DNA of 64,000 nucleotides from Oscheius onirici (Eukaryota > Nematoda > Chromadorea > Rhabditida > Rhabditidae), in contig OW051468.1 of the NCBI GenBank assembly GCA_932521025.1, positions 9,114,064 to 9,178,063 on the forward strand. Direction: 5' to 3'. The notes beneath the pieces were generated by a model. The model made no database searches, was not told the DNA's origin, and was given only the letters and a program-made list of their open reading frames with translations. This document shows, one piece after another, positions 34,768 to 46,609 of the stretch (position 1 is its first letter; each line of letters begins with the position of its first letter). The translations under genes were made by a program, and so were the position numbers.

Positions 34768-34925
34768 CTATAGCGCGTGCCAAACCTTCACCTTACGTAC
34801 TTTTTTGACGAGATATTGCGTACGCGCGGGCAAGCCATTTTTTTCAAATTTGTACTGCATTTTTGGTACACAAATTTTCGTAACGAGAAGTACGCAAAAT
34901 GAAGATTTGGCAAAAACTATAAGGC
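34768..34925. repeat. Inverted-repeat element, family F, second copy
   Basis: It starts ACTATAGCGCGTGCCAAACC, then TTCACCTTACGTAC. It ends GTACGCAAAATGAAGATTTG, then GCAAAAACTATA. It is uninterrupted and about 155 bases long. Confidence 0.65.
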
Positions 34926-36864
34926 TAATATTTTCCCAGTTGGTAGAGAGGACAATTTCAGAGATATAACTTCAACTACAAAAGAACCAACTGCTCTTTT
35001 TTTCACGCTAATCATCTCAGGAAAATAGTTGACCGTCTCAGCTATAATATGTCGAATTTGTATCTTATTTTCCTTGTAACAGGGCACAAGAATAACCAGA
35101 AGAAATCCTTGAGCCGGCGGAACATCGCAGGGAGAAGAAAAAAAGCCAAACTAACTACTCCAAGTTCCGGGAGAGCGAGAAAGTTCCATGAACTTTGACA
35201 GTTTAGATCCGCTCTTCAAAATATAGGTACAGAACTCGGGAACCTGCGTCTACAACTATTTTTTTCTCTTCGTCACAACTTTTTAAGAAGATTGTTATGT
35301 CAGCTATCCTGTTTTCTTGGGTCATGTTTACATCCTGGCATTTACCTCAGCCCATATAAGTCCAGTCCGTCTTTCTCTATTTTTATTCTCTATTTTTATA
35401 CGTGTTAACACAAATAGTAGCCAAACAGTCTCAAAGCCTCTTGATCCGTGTCAAAGTCAGGAATATGAAGATGAGTCAACCACGAACATCAGTGTGTTTG
35501 TCAGCCAAGTCCGATTCTCTCTTACATTTGGGCCTATTAGAGATGAAGAATGTCTGTTCTTTGTCAAAAAGCGTTCCCAATAGTGCAAAAATGTTACAAA
35601 TTTAAAGGAATTTGAAGCAAATTTCATCGAGAGATTACCCAGTTCAGTTTTGCTTGTTTTCCCTGGACAAAGCCCTAGGAATCAAAGTATTGTAGCCGGT
35701 TTTTCTTTGTTTCAGGCTACAAACATTCACAATTTCCAGGGAAAGCTATTCTGCAAAAAAGAAGACTTTAAACGTCGTAATAAATCCGATTTTGTGGAGA
35801 CGTGTTTGCCACAGTCACGGGATGTGTATAAATTGTTTCACATACGCCGAGAATCTGAGAAATCTTTAGTTTCGGAAATGTCTTCGTTCTTGGACCCATT
35901 CCACGTGTCGGGACAGACTTTCGGAAAGTAAATCTGGGTGCCTTCAGGTCTTTCAATTTAATCCAGAAATCTGTATAGAATGAGGACTTAAATCAGGTTT
36001 GAGAGATATTCAGGGTGGCTTCACCCTCCTTTTACAAGTCCTGGTACATTTCCATATGGAGGCAACAAATCAACGTCCTTGAAAGTCTGAAGTCAGTATA
36101 GCCTGTTTCGAATGAACTTATAAAAAGGACTTTGCGAATTTTTTTTTTCCGGTTTTTCTCCAACTTTCTTTGTGGATTATTGGGGCCCTTTCTTCACGTT
36201 TTTTGCCACCAATGTTCGCCATCTCCGAAGAGAGTGCGCTACGAGGGAGTATTGGTTGATCTTCGTACTCCGCCTTGGACAAGGTACCCGAAGGATTTTT
36301 GGGAGTCAAGCAGCTGTCGACGCCTCAATTGAGCAAAACCCCAAGAATCCGATTCGAATCCGATCAGTCAAGTCGAGTCGCCCAAATTAACAAGGCGTAC
36401 AGTTCAACAGGAAGGAAATTCATAAATTTTTTTTTCACAACAGCCTAGGTTTTCAGCTCAGACTCTGTCATCGCAAGATCAGGGAACACTTTGAATCGCC
36501 TTTCCTCCCACGTACAGTCACCGCCAAAGTGGTAGCGTGAGGGAACCCCTACACACTCATTTCTGCTGACGTCGTCAAGATGCAAGGACGTACAAAATTG
36601 AAGGTTTTCCAATTTTAAAATAGAAGGTTGTGAGATTTCTAATCACTATTTATCCAATTAGGCCGGAGGGCACAGACCGAGAATGGGACACTTCCGCAGA
36701 TTTGCTATTTTCGACGTCGAGGATGAACTGTAAACATATGTGGGGGACTCGGGGCTTTCCGAATTTAGCTGTGAGCAAAACATCCTGTGCAAACCGAAAG
36801 CACAAAATTGGAGTACAGTAGTCAGTTACTCGTGAGACATTCAATAAGCAAATCTAGTTGTGTT

Positions 36865-36900
36865 GTTCCAGATTATGTGACTGTTCCAGATTATGTGACT
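36865..36900. repeat. 18-bp tandem duplication
   Basis: GTTCCAGATTATGTGACT occurs twice without change, back to back. The unit is a multiple of three, and one frame reads VPDYVT twice, but no gene is supported. Confidence 0.7.
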
Positions 36901-39900
36901 GTATTCAAAAAAGATCATAATGCTTTTCAGAAATTGGCTAAAGTCTCAAAGAGTGTAAAAGAGGGGGACTTTCCGGAAGGAATTTTTATACAGAGAACAA
37001 GGAGAAATTCTGTTCTGGCGTCGCATGGGAAAACAAGCGTCCTATGAATTGTTCCCATATTTAACAGCCCCTTCAATTGGTGAAAATCTCCATTTTTCAT
37101 ACAGAAAAAATGAGGATTGAAAGAACTGTTAAAGTGAACTATAGGTTGGATATTTTTTGACAATTTTGTTCCGGATGTGGGAGAAGATGTGGTTGTCTTT
37201 ACTTGCTCGTCTGACCAGCTCCAACGAGAGAATACTGTTGGATGGAGTTTCATGCGACCAATTTTTTGACCAATATGGGGGAAACTGACAGTTCTCTTAA
37301 ACTCTTACTTACTTTAGATATATGACCAGGGAAACTATTTCAGGGACGCCCGTTTTTTCATGGGACCCGAGAATCAAGGTAGCACCAAGGATGCAGAGCT
37401 TGGGATAGCCAAAAAATAGTTTTCAAGTTACCAACCCACTGGCTACTGGTCCCCTCAGCAAACCATTGATAGATTCGATTTGAATCAAAAATGTTGTCAT
37501 GCCTTCCACAATCAGACTCATCTGACCACTCCTTTCAGCATTCGTTCAACAAGAAATCACACTGTTTGTTCCGGATTTCAATCCGTTCCGAAGTCACCTT
37601 CAATCAGATTAGGCTCTGTCAATTTCGCGGAAAGTGTTTTCCAGCCTGTTCGCAGGTGCAAAAGACTTTCCCCCGCGATGAGCCGTCAAGCATTTAGCCG
37701 AAATAGAGACTAAAAACAGAATGCGGCAAGCGAATCATGGGTGCAGGTGAGAACGTGTGTTCTCGTGTTTTCGGATTTCGAACGACGTAGTTTTTGAGGC
37801 AATGCGATGATGTTTTTAGAGCGGAATGAAGCAGATAAAAGTTCAGAAATATTCCGTCTCTTGTCAATTGATCGAGGGCTGTGACAATGTTATCAGAAAT
37901 CTCGTGAAAACCGCAGACTTTAAAAGTCCAGTTCACTCGTCGCACTGAACAATCTGTCTGTTTCTCCGTCTTCATTTTCTCCCTGGTCAACTGTGGAGGA
38001 AAGAAGAACCCTACTCCGCCAGCTGCCAGAAAGAGTGGACAACCGAAAGAGCCACTAAAGGAGCTACTGCTGTCTCTTGAAAGAAGAGTCGTTTTTTAGT
38101 TAGTTCCAAAGATAGTTGTCGTATTATACGTAACAGGCTCTAACTCGTTACCTACGGCTTTAGAGAGCTAAATCGGAGAGGGATTTGAAAGCGGTAAATG
38201 GATTATTTTGAAAAACGGACATGGTAGCATGCTTTACCTTTCTCATAAAATTTCGTTCAAACAGTTGCCCGCATTTTAGAGTAGTGAACGTAGTGAAAAG
38301 TTTCAAAAACAATGGACATCAGGTTTCCGAATGGACATCAGACTTACTGTAATCTCTACAATAGAGTTACTGTAGCTTCGACAGTAACAAAATCCTCTAA
38401 TTTTTAATACATTTTCCTTGTTATTCAGACCAGTTGACCTTGTTAATCTCTCAGACTCGTACTCAGTTTTTCCAGACACGCTATCCGACTACAATATCTC
38501 CACCCTCGCCTTCAAATTGCTTGTTTAGCAAAGGAATCTGATATCATAATTTGTCATTTCGACTCATATTTTTATTAAGTCCGAAAGGGCAATGGAAGGG
38601 TTTTCCTACGTGTGAATCTCTTTTTTTGCCACAGAAATAAATGGCTTAGGGATTATCTGAAGATTGCCTCCCACTCTGGTAAGCTTGTTTTCAGCGGATT
38701 CCAGGAGTGGCAAACGTGGTTCGGATCGGTCGACTTCTGCTAAAGAGGATAGTTCTGGCGATCTGGGGAGAAAAGACGATAGAACCTCTCAGCTGAAATA
38801 TGATCCATACTATCAAAATGTAAAAGAGCTTGTACACTGTAATATGTAGTTACCCCGACTTCCTTTGGGAAGTGTAAGAGGAGATTGTTGCCCAAAAATG
38901 ACTTGATCGAGTATCCTGTCTATTCTTCTTCCTTCACCTTCCAGTGGTTTGTGATTTGGTAGTGATTCTCACTCATGTTCTTTTTCATTTTGGTAATCTT
39001 CTCTACCGAGAGTAGATCTGAGTATTTTTCACCAGTTCAACAGCATCACGAAATCTGTCGTTCGTTCACTTTTCTTCATTCTTCTGTGACGCACTGGTTT
39101 TAAATAAAAGACTTGAAAACTACTTTCATTTGTCGGATATAATAGGTAAAAACGCCTTGGAGTGGCGATACTTGGACATTTGTGAGAACTGGCGTTGACT
39201 TCAAAAGCTCGCAAAAACCATTCAAAGCAAGATAAAAGTTTCTACCAAAGAGTTGCTACTCATCTTGGAACGGGATTTAAACGGACAAGTCAACGATGCT
39301 AAGACTCCGGGTCGTCTAGCGAGCCGTCTACTACTACTGAGCTTTCTCATTATCAGAACGTTTTGCAACAAAGCCCTGCAGATTTCAATACTACCAGTAA
39401 CATAATCTGTCTTCTTGTAAAAACATATGGAAAAATCTCCTCGAGGAAGGAAATACAACCGCAATCTGTCGTATACACGCTTATCGGCTCTTCCTCGGAT
39501 TTCCTGGACTGTTAATATCGGGCTTCCGCGCAAAAATGTTACTTTTTCGAGAAGGGGACAAACTGTTTCACTTTATCCTTCTAATGGCCTACCGAAAATC
39601 CCGCGTGGGCCATGTGAGGTATGCTTTTCGACCAGATCAACTGAGATCGGCCTCGGTGTAAGCGCATTTGTCGCTATTTGGACTAATTAGTGTCGTGAAT
39701 ATCGTATAGTAAGGGATCGGTCAAAGTTAACGAAACCGAGCATTCCGGTGCTTTCGTTTGTAGAGAGAGTTATTACCTACAGATATTGGAAAAATTGGAC
39801 AGATTAAGAAACACAGAAGTGAGCAAAAGAGGCAGCCTTTCTGATGTGCTGAATATCTGGTGGAAGAGGAAGTGGGAATTGACGCAGATTTTTACATGGA

Positions 39901-40247
39901 TGGATGACCAAAGGTGGTTAAAGATGACCTCAGGATAAATCCCATTTGGTAGGCGAAGAGCAGCCGGTTGACCACCGTTACAATAATGATGAGGACATCA
40001 AAAGAGCCGACTAGGTTTGTGACCAACTTGTTGGACGAAGAGTGGACGAACGCCATGAAAGTGGCAAATGATTCAAATCAGCGTATGACCACGATTTTTT
40101 TTTCAATATCGGCAATTGTTCGGTGTCTTCCGATGTCCTTTGCTCCTATGGAAAATCCCATTCAAATTCTGTACTCGCAATTGGACTTCCCTACCAAAAA
40201 AGGTCTACGACTTCTCTCGATAGACTCTGAAGGAATATCATTTGCAG

Positions 40248-40592
40248 AGCAGACACGCTTACCTGGTCCTTCTACTGGAGGATGCTGGCCCGACGGAACA
40301 ATACGAAGGGAACCTCTCCCCGCTGGTCATGTGCCGTCTTCTCGTCCTCCTGCAGCTTCTACAGTCTCGCGCACCACTTTTCTCTGGCGAACCGTCGAGT
40401 CAGCTACCAAACAAACTAATTTACCAGGTACAATTTTAGTCAAAACAATGAGACTAACTCAATTTCACAAAAAAAACTACAGTAAACTGAATAGGTAGCA
40501 GTCTTTCGTTACAGACGAGCCTCTATATGTCCTTTCAGTCTTTTTCGTTTCCTTTATTGAAACGTAACAGGAACTTGGAAACCGTTAGCTGA
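40248..40592 (+). CDS. 3' end of an unidentified gene, upstream exons not found
   Basis: There are two good exons. The first, 40248-40427, begins after TTTGCAG and ends CAG/GTACAA; its 60 codons are open in frame (SRHAYLVLLLEDAG, then LVMCRLLVLLQLLQSRAPLF and SSQLPNKLIYQ). The second, 40515-40592, follows TTACAG in phase and ends in a TGA (SLYMSFQSFSFPLLKRNRNL). The helical Leu-rich peptide looks like part of a large armadillo/HEAT-type or scaffold protein, but I cannot name it. No clear exon was found upstream, so the gene may be truncated or have distant exons. Confidence 0.45.
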
Positions 40593-40847
40593 TCACACAG
40601 CCTGACCGTCAGCTCTGTTTGTATTCTAAGCCCTACCCGAATCCCGGTTTAAACTTTTCTGTTATGTGTAACATGGCTGTCACAGCCCTTAATCCTCCTC
40701 AGATTTCGATTACATCGCCCTTACTACGACTAAGCCGAAGGCGATCAGACAAACACGAGGTTTTGAAAATTCTACTGAATGAGCCATCTGGGAAAGTATA
40801 ACGTGTAACATTTAATGAGTTCGACTAATTAATTAAATGTGTTTGCG

Positions 40848-43124
40848 ATGAGACGATTGGATGTTCTTCTGCTCCTTCTGCTTGGTGGAACTACCGACGG
40901 CACCTCGAGCTCCTCGACCATCTCTACCTCGACTTCTGCAAGCGGCACGACGCAAGAGACGGTGGGTCTTTCCGAGTCTTTCTTTCCCCTATATCTGTCT
41001 TTCATGTTTTCCTTACCCTTCGCGAACATTTTCGTTTGCGAAAACTGCTAATTTCAAGCATTCTCCTCTGGCATACTTCGATGTACTTCAACGTCTAACA
41101 TTCATCTATGTAGAGTACGAACGAGGTAACATATCTTGAAAGACTCGAAAAATTACATCAATTTTTCATGGGATTTTGAGGGCACGTCAATAACTTTACT
41201 TTTCCTTCTTCTGACTTCACCAGCATCAGACTGTAAGATAGCTATTTGTGCTCCAAGGAGGCAAACTTTCTGTTTGAGACAATGTTGCAGTGAGAACTGC
41301 AGAAGGAATTTTAAAAGCACTTTTTGAAAGCGCGCCAAAATTGGTGGTCTCGAACAGAATCAAATGGGTTACTGTATGTCGTCGACTTTTTGAACAAACA
41401 ATATATCTTCTTCTTCCTATTCGATTTTGTTCATGTTACAGCTGAGAGTACCGTGGAGATAAAAGACCCGTCACTTTATATGGAATCATCCAATGGGAAC
41501 GTTGAAAGTATCCAGACTTCGAATTTATTCCACAAAAAGTGATGTGAACTGATTTCTGAACAAAGCGCTTTTGGGCAAGACCTCAGATCTGTGTTCTTCC
41601 TGTTATGAAAAGCCGAACATCCGTTCAGAATAAAAGTCATTCGTTTAATATAATCTCGTAACCCGGAGATTTGGGCTTACACGTGACTGTTTTCTGTCCC
41701 GAGATGGAAACATTGTAGATGTAACCCGGAAGATAGTCTGAGCTCACAAGAACACGAACAATCGTCAGTTCCGTGTTTGCCCTCGAACACGAACAGTTCG
41801 TGTTCGAGGGCGAACATGAAACTGGCGAATGTTCGTGTTCGCTTGACGAACAAAAAAGTGAAAATGTTCGCTGTTCGGAGCTCGAACAGAGTTCAAAAGG
41901 GTACGAACATGAACATTTTATCTAGTACTAATGACAATACCCATAGACTGTCTGAGTCAAATTTTTTTAGCCTCTTGGATTCCCTACTCCTTTCCAGTTT
42001 TTTACCTACCTCCTTTTTCATCAAATGTTAATCATCAAATCAATCAATCAAATGTTAATCATCAAATGACTGATTCTTACAAAAAAAACGGTGATTTGGA
42101 AAAAAAACGTATGTGAAATGTTCGAGCTGTGATCGTGTTCGCATGTTCGCGAACGAACATTGGGACGGTCTCCGTACACTAAATTCGTTCTCCATAGACT
42201 AGATTCATTTTCGATACATTGAAGGCTCGTGGACAGTTCGTGTTTGACAGTTCGTGTTCGGTTCGCAGACGAACAAAAAGTGCAATGTTCGGTTCGTGTT
42301 CGGTTCGGCCCAAAAAAATTAGGGGATGTTCGGTTCGTGTTCGTGTTCGCCGATAATTTCAATGTTCGCCCAACCCTGGTCTGGATAGTCAGTAGTCAGA
42401 TAGGATGAGTCGAGTGGTCAGAAGTCTTCAGTAGTCAAACAAAAGCCTAGTAGTCAGGAAATAATCCAAAACAAGGTTTGCAACGCCCTTCCAGGTCTAA
42501 TGTTAGAGGTCCCTTGTCTTCCAATTTACTTCGCTCTGTCACATAGCCTCAACCCTAGTTCCCCTTCCCTTTCCCCTTGTCACTCTGTTCCAGTCACGCA
42601 ATCCCAGTAAGAAACTATCAGTCATAAGAACCGTTCGAGCACTTGCTTTTCCTGTCGCGACTTGTTAAAAACTAATTTGCGCACAAAGCTCCCCTCCTTA
42701 TCCTCAATTGAAGCTTTCGACATGCATATTAGATAGATATTTTCATACAAACAGAGATCTGGGAGCAATTTAAAATAGAGATCTCGCCACCCGGAGATTT
42801 GGGCTTACATGTGACTGTTTTCTGCCCCGATTTGAAAATGTTGTAGATGTAACCCGGAAGATTGTCTGATTTCAGCGTAGCCCTCTGTCCACGCCAACAA
42901 AAGTGCTGATTCTCTGTCTGGCCATTCTGGGCACTCTTCTCTTTGCCGGCATCGTCACTACCGTAATCTGCTGTGTCCGTCATCGACGTCAGAAGAAGGA
43001 CCGAGAGGCCGCGACGATCCAAGAGGAAAAGGAGCCGATTCGCAGTCCGACCTACAAGGAAATGATCAAAGCGACGCCGCCCAGTCGACTCTCACCGCCG
43101 ACGGAATGGATCGAACCGATATGA
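40848..43124 (+). CDS. Single-pass type I membrane protein with Ser/Thr-rich ectodomain
   Basis: Five exons (40848-40961, 41059-41125, 41224-41289, 41442-41538 and 42881-43124) fit in phase and give about 195 aa. Exon 1 gives a signal peptide (MRRLDVLLLLLLGGTTDG) and a Ser/Thr run typical of O-glycosylation. A short cysteine cluster follows (CKIAIC, CLRQCC). The last exon has one membrane helix (LILCLAILGTLLFAGIVTTV), a stop-transfer CCVRHRRQKK and a Pro-rich tail ending PPTEWIEPI. Exons 1 and 5 are secure, the middle ones less so; exon 4 has an alternative donor at 41508. The last intron is swollen by a GAACA-rich repeat and a copy of repeat R. No family was recognised. Confidence 0.6.
41658..41748 (+). 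repeat. Duplicated intron segment, upstream copy
   Basis: AACCCGGAGATTTGGGCTTA through GTAACCCGGAAGATAGTCTG closely matches 42788-42870, which lies right before the last exon of the membrane-protein gene. About 90 bases are shared with few changes. The two copies flank the GAACA repeat and repeat R. Confidence 0.7.
41745..42377. repeat. GAACA/TGTTC-rich element
   Basis: Dozens of GAACA and TGTTC units, e.g. CTCGAACACGAACAGTTCGT, occur at both ends around an AT-rich middle. The right end is AATGTTCGCCCAACCCTG, the kind of terminus (CAGGGTTGGGCGAAC when reversed) common in hAT-type elements; a matching left end was not found. It lies in the last intron of the membrane-protein gene. Confidence 0.6.
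42474..42780 (+). repeat. Interspersed repeat R, copy 2
   Basis: ACAAGGTTTGCAACGCCCTT, TTACTTCGCTCTGTCAC, CTTGTCACTCTGTTCCAGTC and GCGACTTGTTAAAAACTAAT follow the same order as in copies 1 and 3. The right part ends near GGGAGCAATTTAAAAT. Confidence 0.75.
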
Positions 43125-43267
43125 TTTTAGGACAATGATCAAAAGAGACTCAAAACGAGCTATAAAACTTTCTTAGATGGTTTTTTTTTTTTTGTAAAAT
43201 GGCCTGCAACAGTCTCCACAACATCTCAGAACGCACCGAGCCAAGCGAATGCTGGCTGTCAATAAAG

Positions 43268-43420
43268 TTATTCGTTCTCCGTACACTAAATTCGTTCTCC
43301 ATAGACTAGATTCATTCTCGATACATTGAAGGCTCGTGGACAGAGTCGCTGGCTCGTGGATACAGTCGCTGGCCGATGGACAGAGTTCCTGGCTCGTGGA
43401 CAGGGTGTCGTTTTCGCTCG
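43268..43420 (+). repeat. 20-bp tandem array and duplicated leader
   Basis: The segment CGTACACTAAATTCGTTCTC through GAAGGCTCGTGGACAG is almost identical to 42172-42238 in the GAACA element. It is followed by about four 20-base units of the form TGGCTCGTGGACAGAGTCGC with small changes. It lies between two genes and is non-coding. Confidence 0.65.
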
Positions 43421-43756
43421 ATTCGTTTTCTATAGACTTAAACTAAAACTAAACCTTGAAACACAAGCCACAGAACTGAAGGGAGAAGCGACGCGGTCTC
43501 CTCAATCTATAGCAGCAAAGCAACGATATTTGCTGCTTATAAAAATCTATCGACTTTAATTTTAGTTCCATTAAAAACTGATAAATTTCTACACTAATTT
43601 TGTTTATAAAAGTCTCCATAAACACAGAAATTTGTCCCCAAAGCAAGGTACGCAATTGCGAATTCTGTTCATTTTCTCACGTCCAAGTACTTTCAAATCA
43701 CCCTCCATTTCTCAATAGCTCTCAAATTTCGTGACTGACTGTAAAAATAGTTACAG

Positions 43757-45979
43757 ATGAGCAGTATTACGGTAGTTTGTCCGAATCAGCGTCGCTACCC
43801 AGTCAAGGTCACTCCAGGAACCCTGCTTCACAAGGTGAGTACTCTGAAAAAAATATATTTTACAAATTCAGGTTGTGGAAGAGGCATGTCTAAAGGCCGG
43901 CTATGAAGTCAACACCATTGTAGCAAAGAACCAGAACAAAATTGTCGATTTGGCGTTGCCATTTCGTCTCAGCGGCCTTCCGAACAATGCCACAATCGAG
44001 TTGTCGGTCTCGGACAAGCCGAAGAACGAAAATGTCGAGTTGGCTCTTCAGGTAAGAAAAATTTGAGTGTCTTTCCAAAGAAATTTTCCAGTTGCCCGAT
44101 GGACGGAGACAAATGACCTCCTTTGCTACTTCCTCAACTCTAATTGAAGTTCTTCAACAGTTTTCGACTCTCCTGGAACAGGACCTTCTGTCAATGGAAG
44201 GAAGCTTTCCCGGCTGTGTTTACATGGGCAGAAAGGTAGGGGAAACCGTGGCTATTTTTATTTTTTTTAGTACGTCGGTCCAGAACTGGAACACACGACT
44301 CTCTCGTCGATGGGCATCAGTGGCGGAAAGTGTCTTCTTCGGTAAGTCGATCAATTTGAAAAGATTCATTTTTCCAGATATCAGAAAGTCGAAATCAGTC
44401 AAGAGGAACTCTCAAAATTGGAAGAGAAAGCAGCTCAGGAGAGACAGAGACTCGCCGCTTTGAGCTCAACTTACACGGCGGCCAAGAAGGAAAATGAGGA
44501 GCGAGATAGACTCGAAGCTGCAAGATTGGCGGTAATTTTAAATACATCTATTTTCGAATCGAAAATTCCAGAGATTTGAGGCGGAATACAAGGCGAAAGA
44601 AGAGGAAGAAACGAGGAAGAGGGAAGAGAGAATGAAGGAGCTGGAAAAGGAAGTCAGAGAGTCGCAGATGGAAGTCGACCCTCCTCAGCCAGTCAACAGA
44701 GATCGTCTCCCTGAGCAGGCTGAAAATGACGGATGGTCATTTGACTCGCCCTTTGCTGCTCAACAGGAACAGCCAGCTGGACAGACTGAGCAGTCCAGTA
44801 GACTGTCTCAGTTGAATTCGTTGCTGGAAAGAGTGAGTCTAGAACTTTTGTCATTACAGTACAAAATTTAAACCAGAAGAAAACTCTCTAAATTCAGACT
44901 TTTCAGATGGATCGCTCCATTTCGACCGGAGGCACAGACAATATGGTTAGGGCCATCGCTGACGCCGGTCGCATCTCCCTACAGCAGTTGACGACGGCTG
45001 CTGAGACTATGGACAAGGTTAGAGTCTTTTTTTTCGGTTGGAACTTAAATTTTCCAGGAACCTGAGCCTCCCGCTCCCGTCTTCGATGAGCCCTGTCCCC
45101 GCCAGATTGTCGTTTTTGCCAGAGGAGAAGAGACGGTTCCCATCAAAACAGAAGAACTGGCAGAGGAGTTTTTTGATGTCAGTGTGGACGACGTAAAAAC
45201 GATGCAGAGAGATCTGAAGAATCAGCTGAAAATGCAGACGCAGAGATCTCTGATTCCGAGGAGTTTCATGGAGAAGAAGAACAAGGAGCTGAAACTGGAG
45301 GCATGGAAGCATACTGTCATTAGATTCATCGTCGGAGATCAATTCATTCAAGCGAATTTTAAGTCTGGGGAACCGGGTGAGTTGTGGTCAGAAATGTGCG
45401 AAAGGAGAAACTTTGGTTGCGCACCAACTCGTGAAGCCGGCAGCCCGACCTACCGTAGTCGAATCGCCAGCTTTAAGCTTTAGAGTTGGTGCACAGGCAA
45501 AGTCAAAATGCCGCCTCCCGCGTTTTCCACAGCTCTGGTTACAGTTACTTTCATTTCAGTCAGTCGACTATTCGAAGAAGCTGCCGCCTTCTTCCACAAC
45601 AAGGTCTCAGTTTCTCTGACCGCCGTCCTGAATCAAGCAGTCAAGAATTCCTCTGACATCAATCTAATTGACGCCGATCTCTCTCCGATGTGTAACTTGA
45701 CAGTCAAAGTCAAAGAATCCTCGGCTCTCCTGCGAGCAGATCTCCAAAGAGTTGCTCATTCCGAAGCAGACATGATGAGCAAAGAATGGTTAGACAGAAT
45801 CATTACGGTCAGAAGGAACTGTTTTCAGGTTGTCAGTGAATACGACGTTCAAAAGATACACAGGCCTGATGGTCGAAGAGGAACGTCCCGTGAAAAGGAC
45901 GGCAGATTTGCGTGACTACCAATCTGGAGGAGCCAAGCTGACTGCTCCAAGTGGTCCCAAATGGTTCAAGACCAAGTGA
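43757..45979 (+). CDS. aspc-1: TUG/ASPSCR1 orthologue (UBX-domain protein)
   Basis: Ten exons with consistent phases give 565 aa, close to human ASPSCR1 (about 550): 43757-43834, 43872-44051, 44092-44235, 44271-44341, 44378-44531, 44572-44832, 44907-45017, 45058-45376, 45560-45788 and 45829-45979. Residues 1-85 form the N-terminal TUG ubiquitin-like domain (ITVVCPNQRRYPVKVTPGTL). A second ubiquitin-like region follows, then a charged coiled coil (EEKAAQERQRLAALSSTY). A UBX domain lies near residues 425-505 (IRFIVGDQFIQANFKSGEPV). The end, SGPKWFKTK, parallels the PKWLK tail of TUG. The family binds p97/CDC-48 and in mammals tethers GLUT4 vesicles. The ATG directly follows TTACAG, a likely trans-splice site; AATAAA is at 46024-46029. 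Confidence 0.93.
45405..45510. repeat. Short inverted repeat in aspc-1 intron 8
   Basis: ACTTTGGTTGCGCACCAACT at the left faces GAGTTGGTGCACAGGCAAAG at the right. The same motif occurs twice at 47448-47600 in the neighbouring channel gene. Confidence 0.6.
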
Positions 45980-46023
45980 TCTGTCTGTCTTACTCACAGG
46001 AAACAATGGGTACAGTCCGGTGT

Positions 46024-46029
46024 AATAAA
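46024..46029 (+). terminator. Polyadenylation signal of aspc-1
   Basis: AATAAA lies 45 bases after the stop codon. Confidence 0.65.
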
Positions 46030-46217
46030 GAGTTTCCGTGATTTACAAGACACGCGTCGACTGAACCTTTGACTCATTTGGAATAATTTGACAAAAAGTT
46101 TCGACAAATAGAAAGTTTGAATAAAAACTGAATACTGAAAGTTGTTATGGCCAAACAAAAATTAGCTGAAGTGATGCCCTGGTTAGTAGAGCCCAACTAA
46201 TATTGAGGCGTACATGA

Positions 46218-46289
46218 GCCACGTTAGCTCAGTGGTAGAGCGTTGGACTTTTAATCCAACGGTCAAGGGTTCGACCCCCTTACGTGGCT
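46218..46289 (+). tRNA. tRNA-Lys(TTT), copy 1
   Basis: The fold is perfect: acceptor GCCACGT/ACGTGGC, D arm GCTC/GAGC, anticodon stem TTGGA/TCCAA with loop CTTTTAA (anticodon TTT), a five-base variable loop, and T arm AAGGG-TTCGACC-CCCTT. Intronless. It lies between aspc-1 and the ligand-gated channel gene. An identical copy with similar 3' flank is at 56907-56978. TATTTTTGCAATTTTTT follows and can end Pol III transcription. Confidence 0.95.
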
Positions 46290-46609
46290 TGACTATTTTT
46301 GCAATTTTTTGTTGATTATTGGAACAGTTTTTCATTGAATTGCGCTTGTTTTCCAGTCAGTTTTTTCAGCCAATAGTTTCCTGTTAGCTGCAGTCACTTC
46401 CCCTTTTCAGACAACTGTCAATAAGCTCTACTATTACTGGTTTCAAGGCGTTTGAAATCCGAAAACTATGGAAATCTATTGATACTTTGATCTATTCGTC
46501 CCTCATCCATGCATTTTTCTCATTTCGTCAATGCTAACAGCGCATAAGAAATGCCAAAGTCTCCTTGACTACGTCGCAAACCTTTTCTTCTTTCACGTAA
46601 TTTTTTCCC

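Larger units (their letters stand above)
32849..40247. other. Gene-poor region with nested elements
   Basis: After a CT-rich microsatellite (near 32858-32883) no convincing gene is seen until 40248. It contains family F elements (33428-33895 and 34768-34925), a nested hAT-like element and an 18-bp tandem duplication at 36865. Small open frames were examined and not supported. Confidence 0.45.

Noticed and set aside
37694-37975. Minus-strand open frame of 93 codons with protein-like composition
   Set aside because: No splice context, no domain and no neighbouring exons; length is within what chance allows.
40619-40801. Small plus-strand frame upstream of the membrane-protein gene
   Set aside because: No splice context; it ends just before the ATG of the supported gene.
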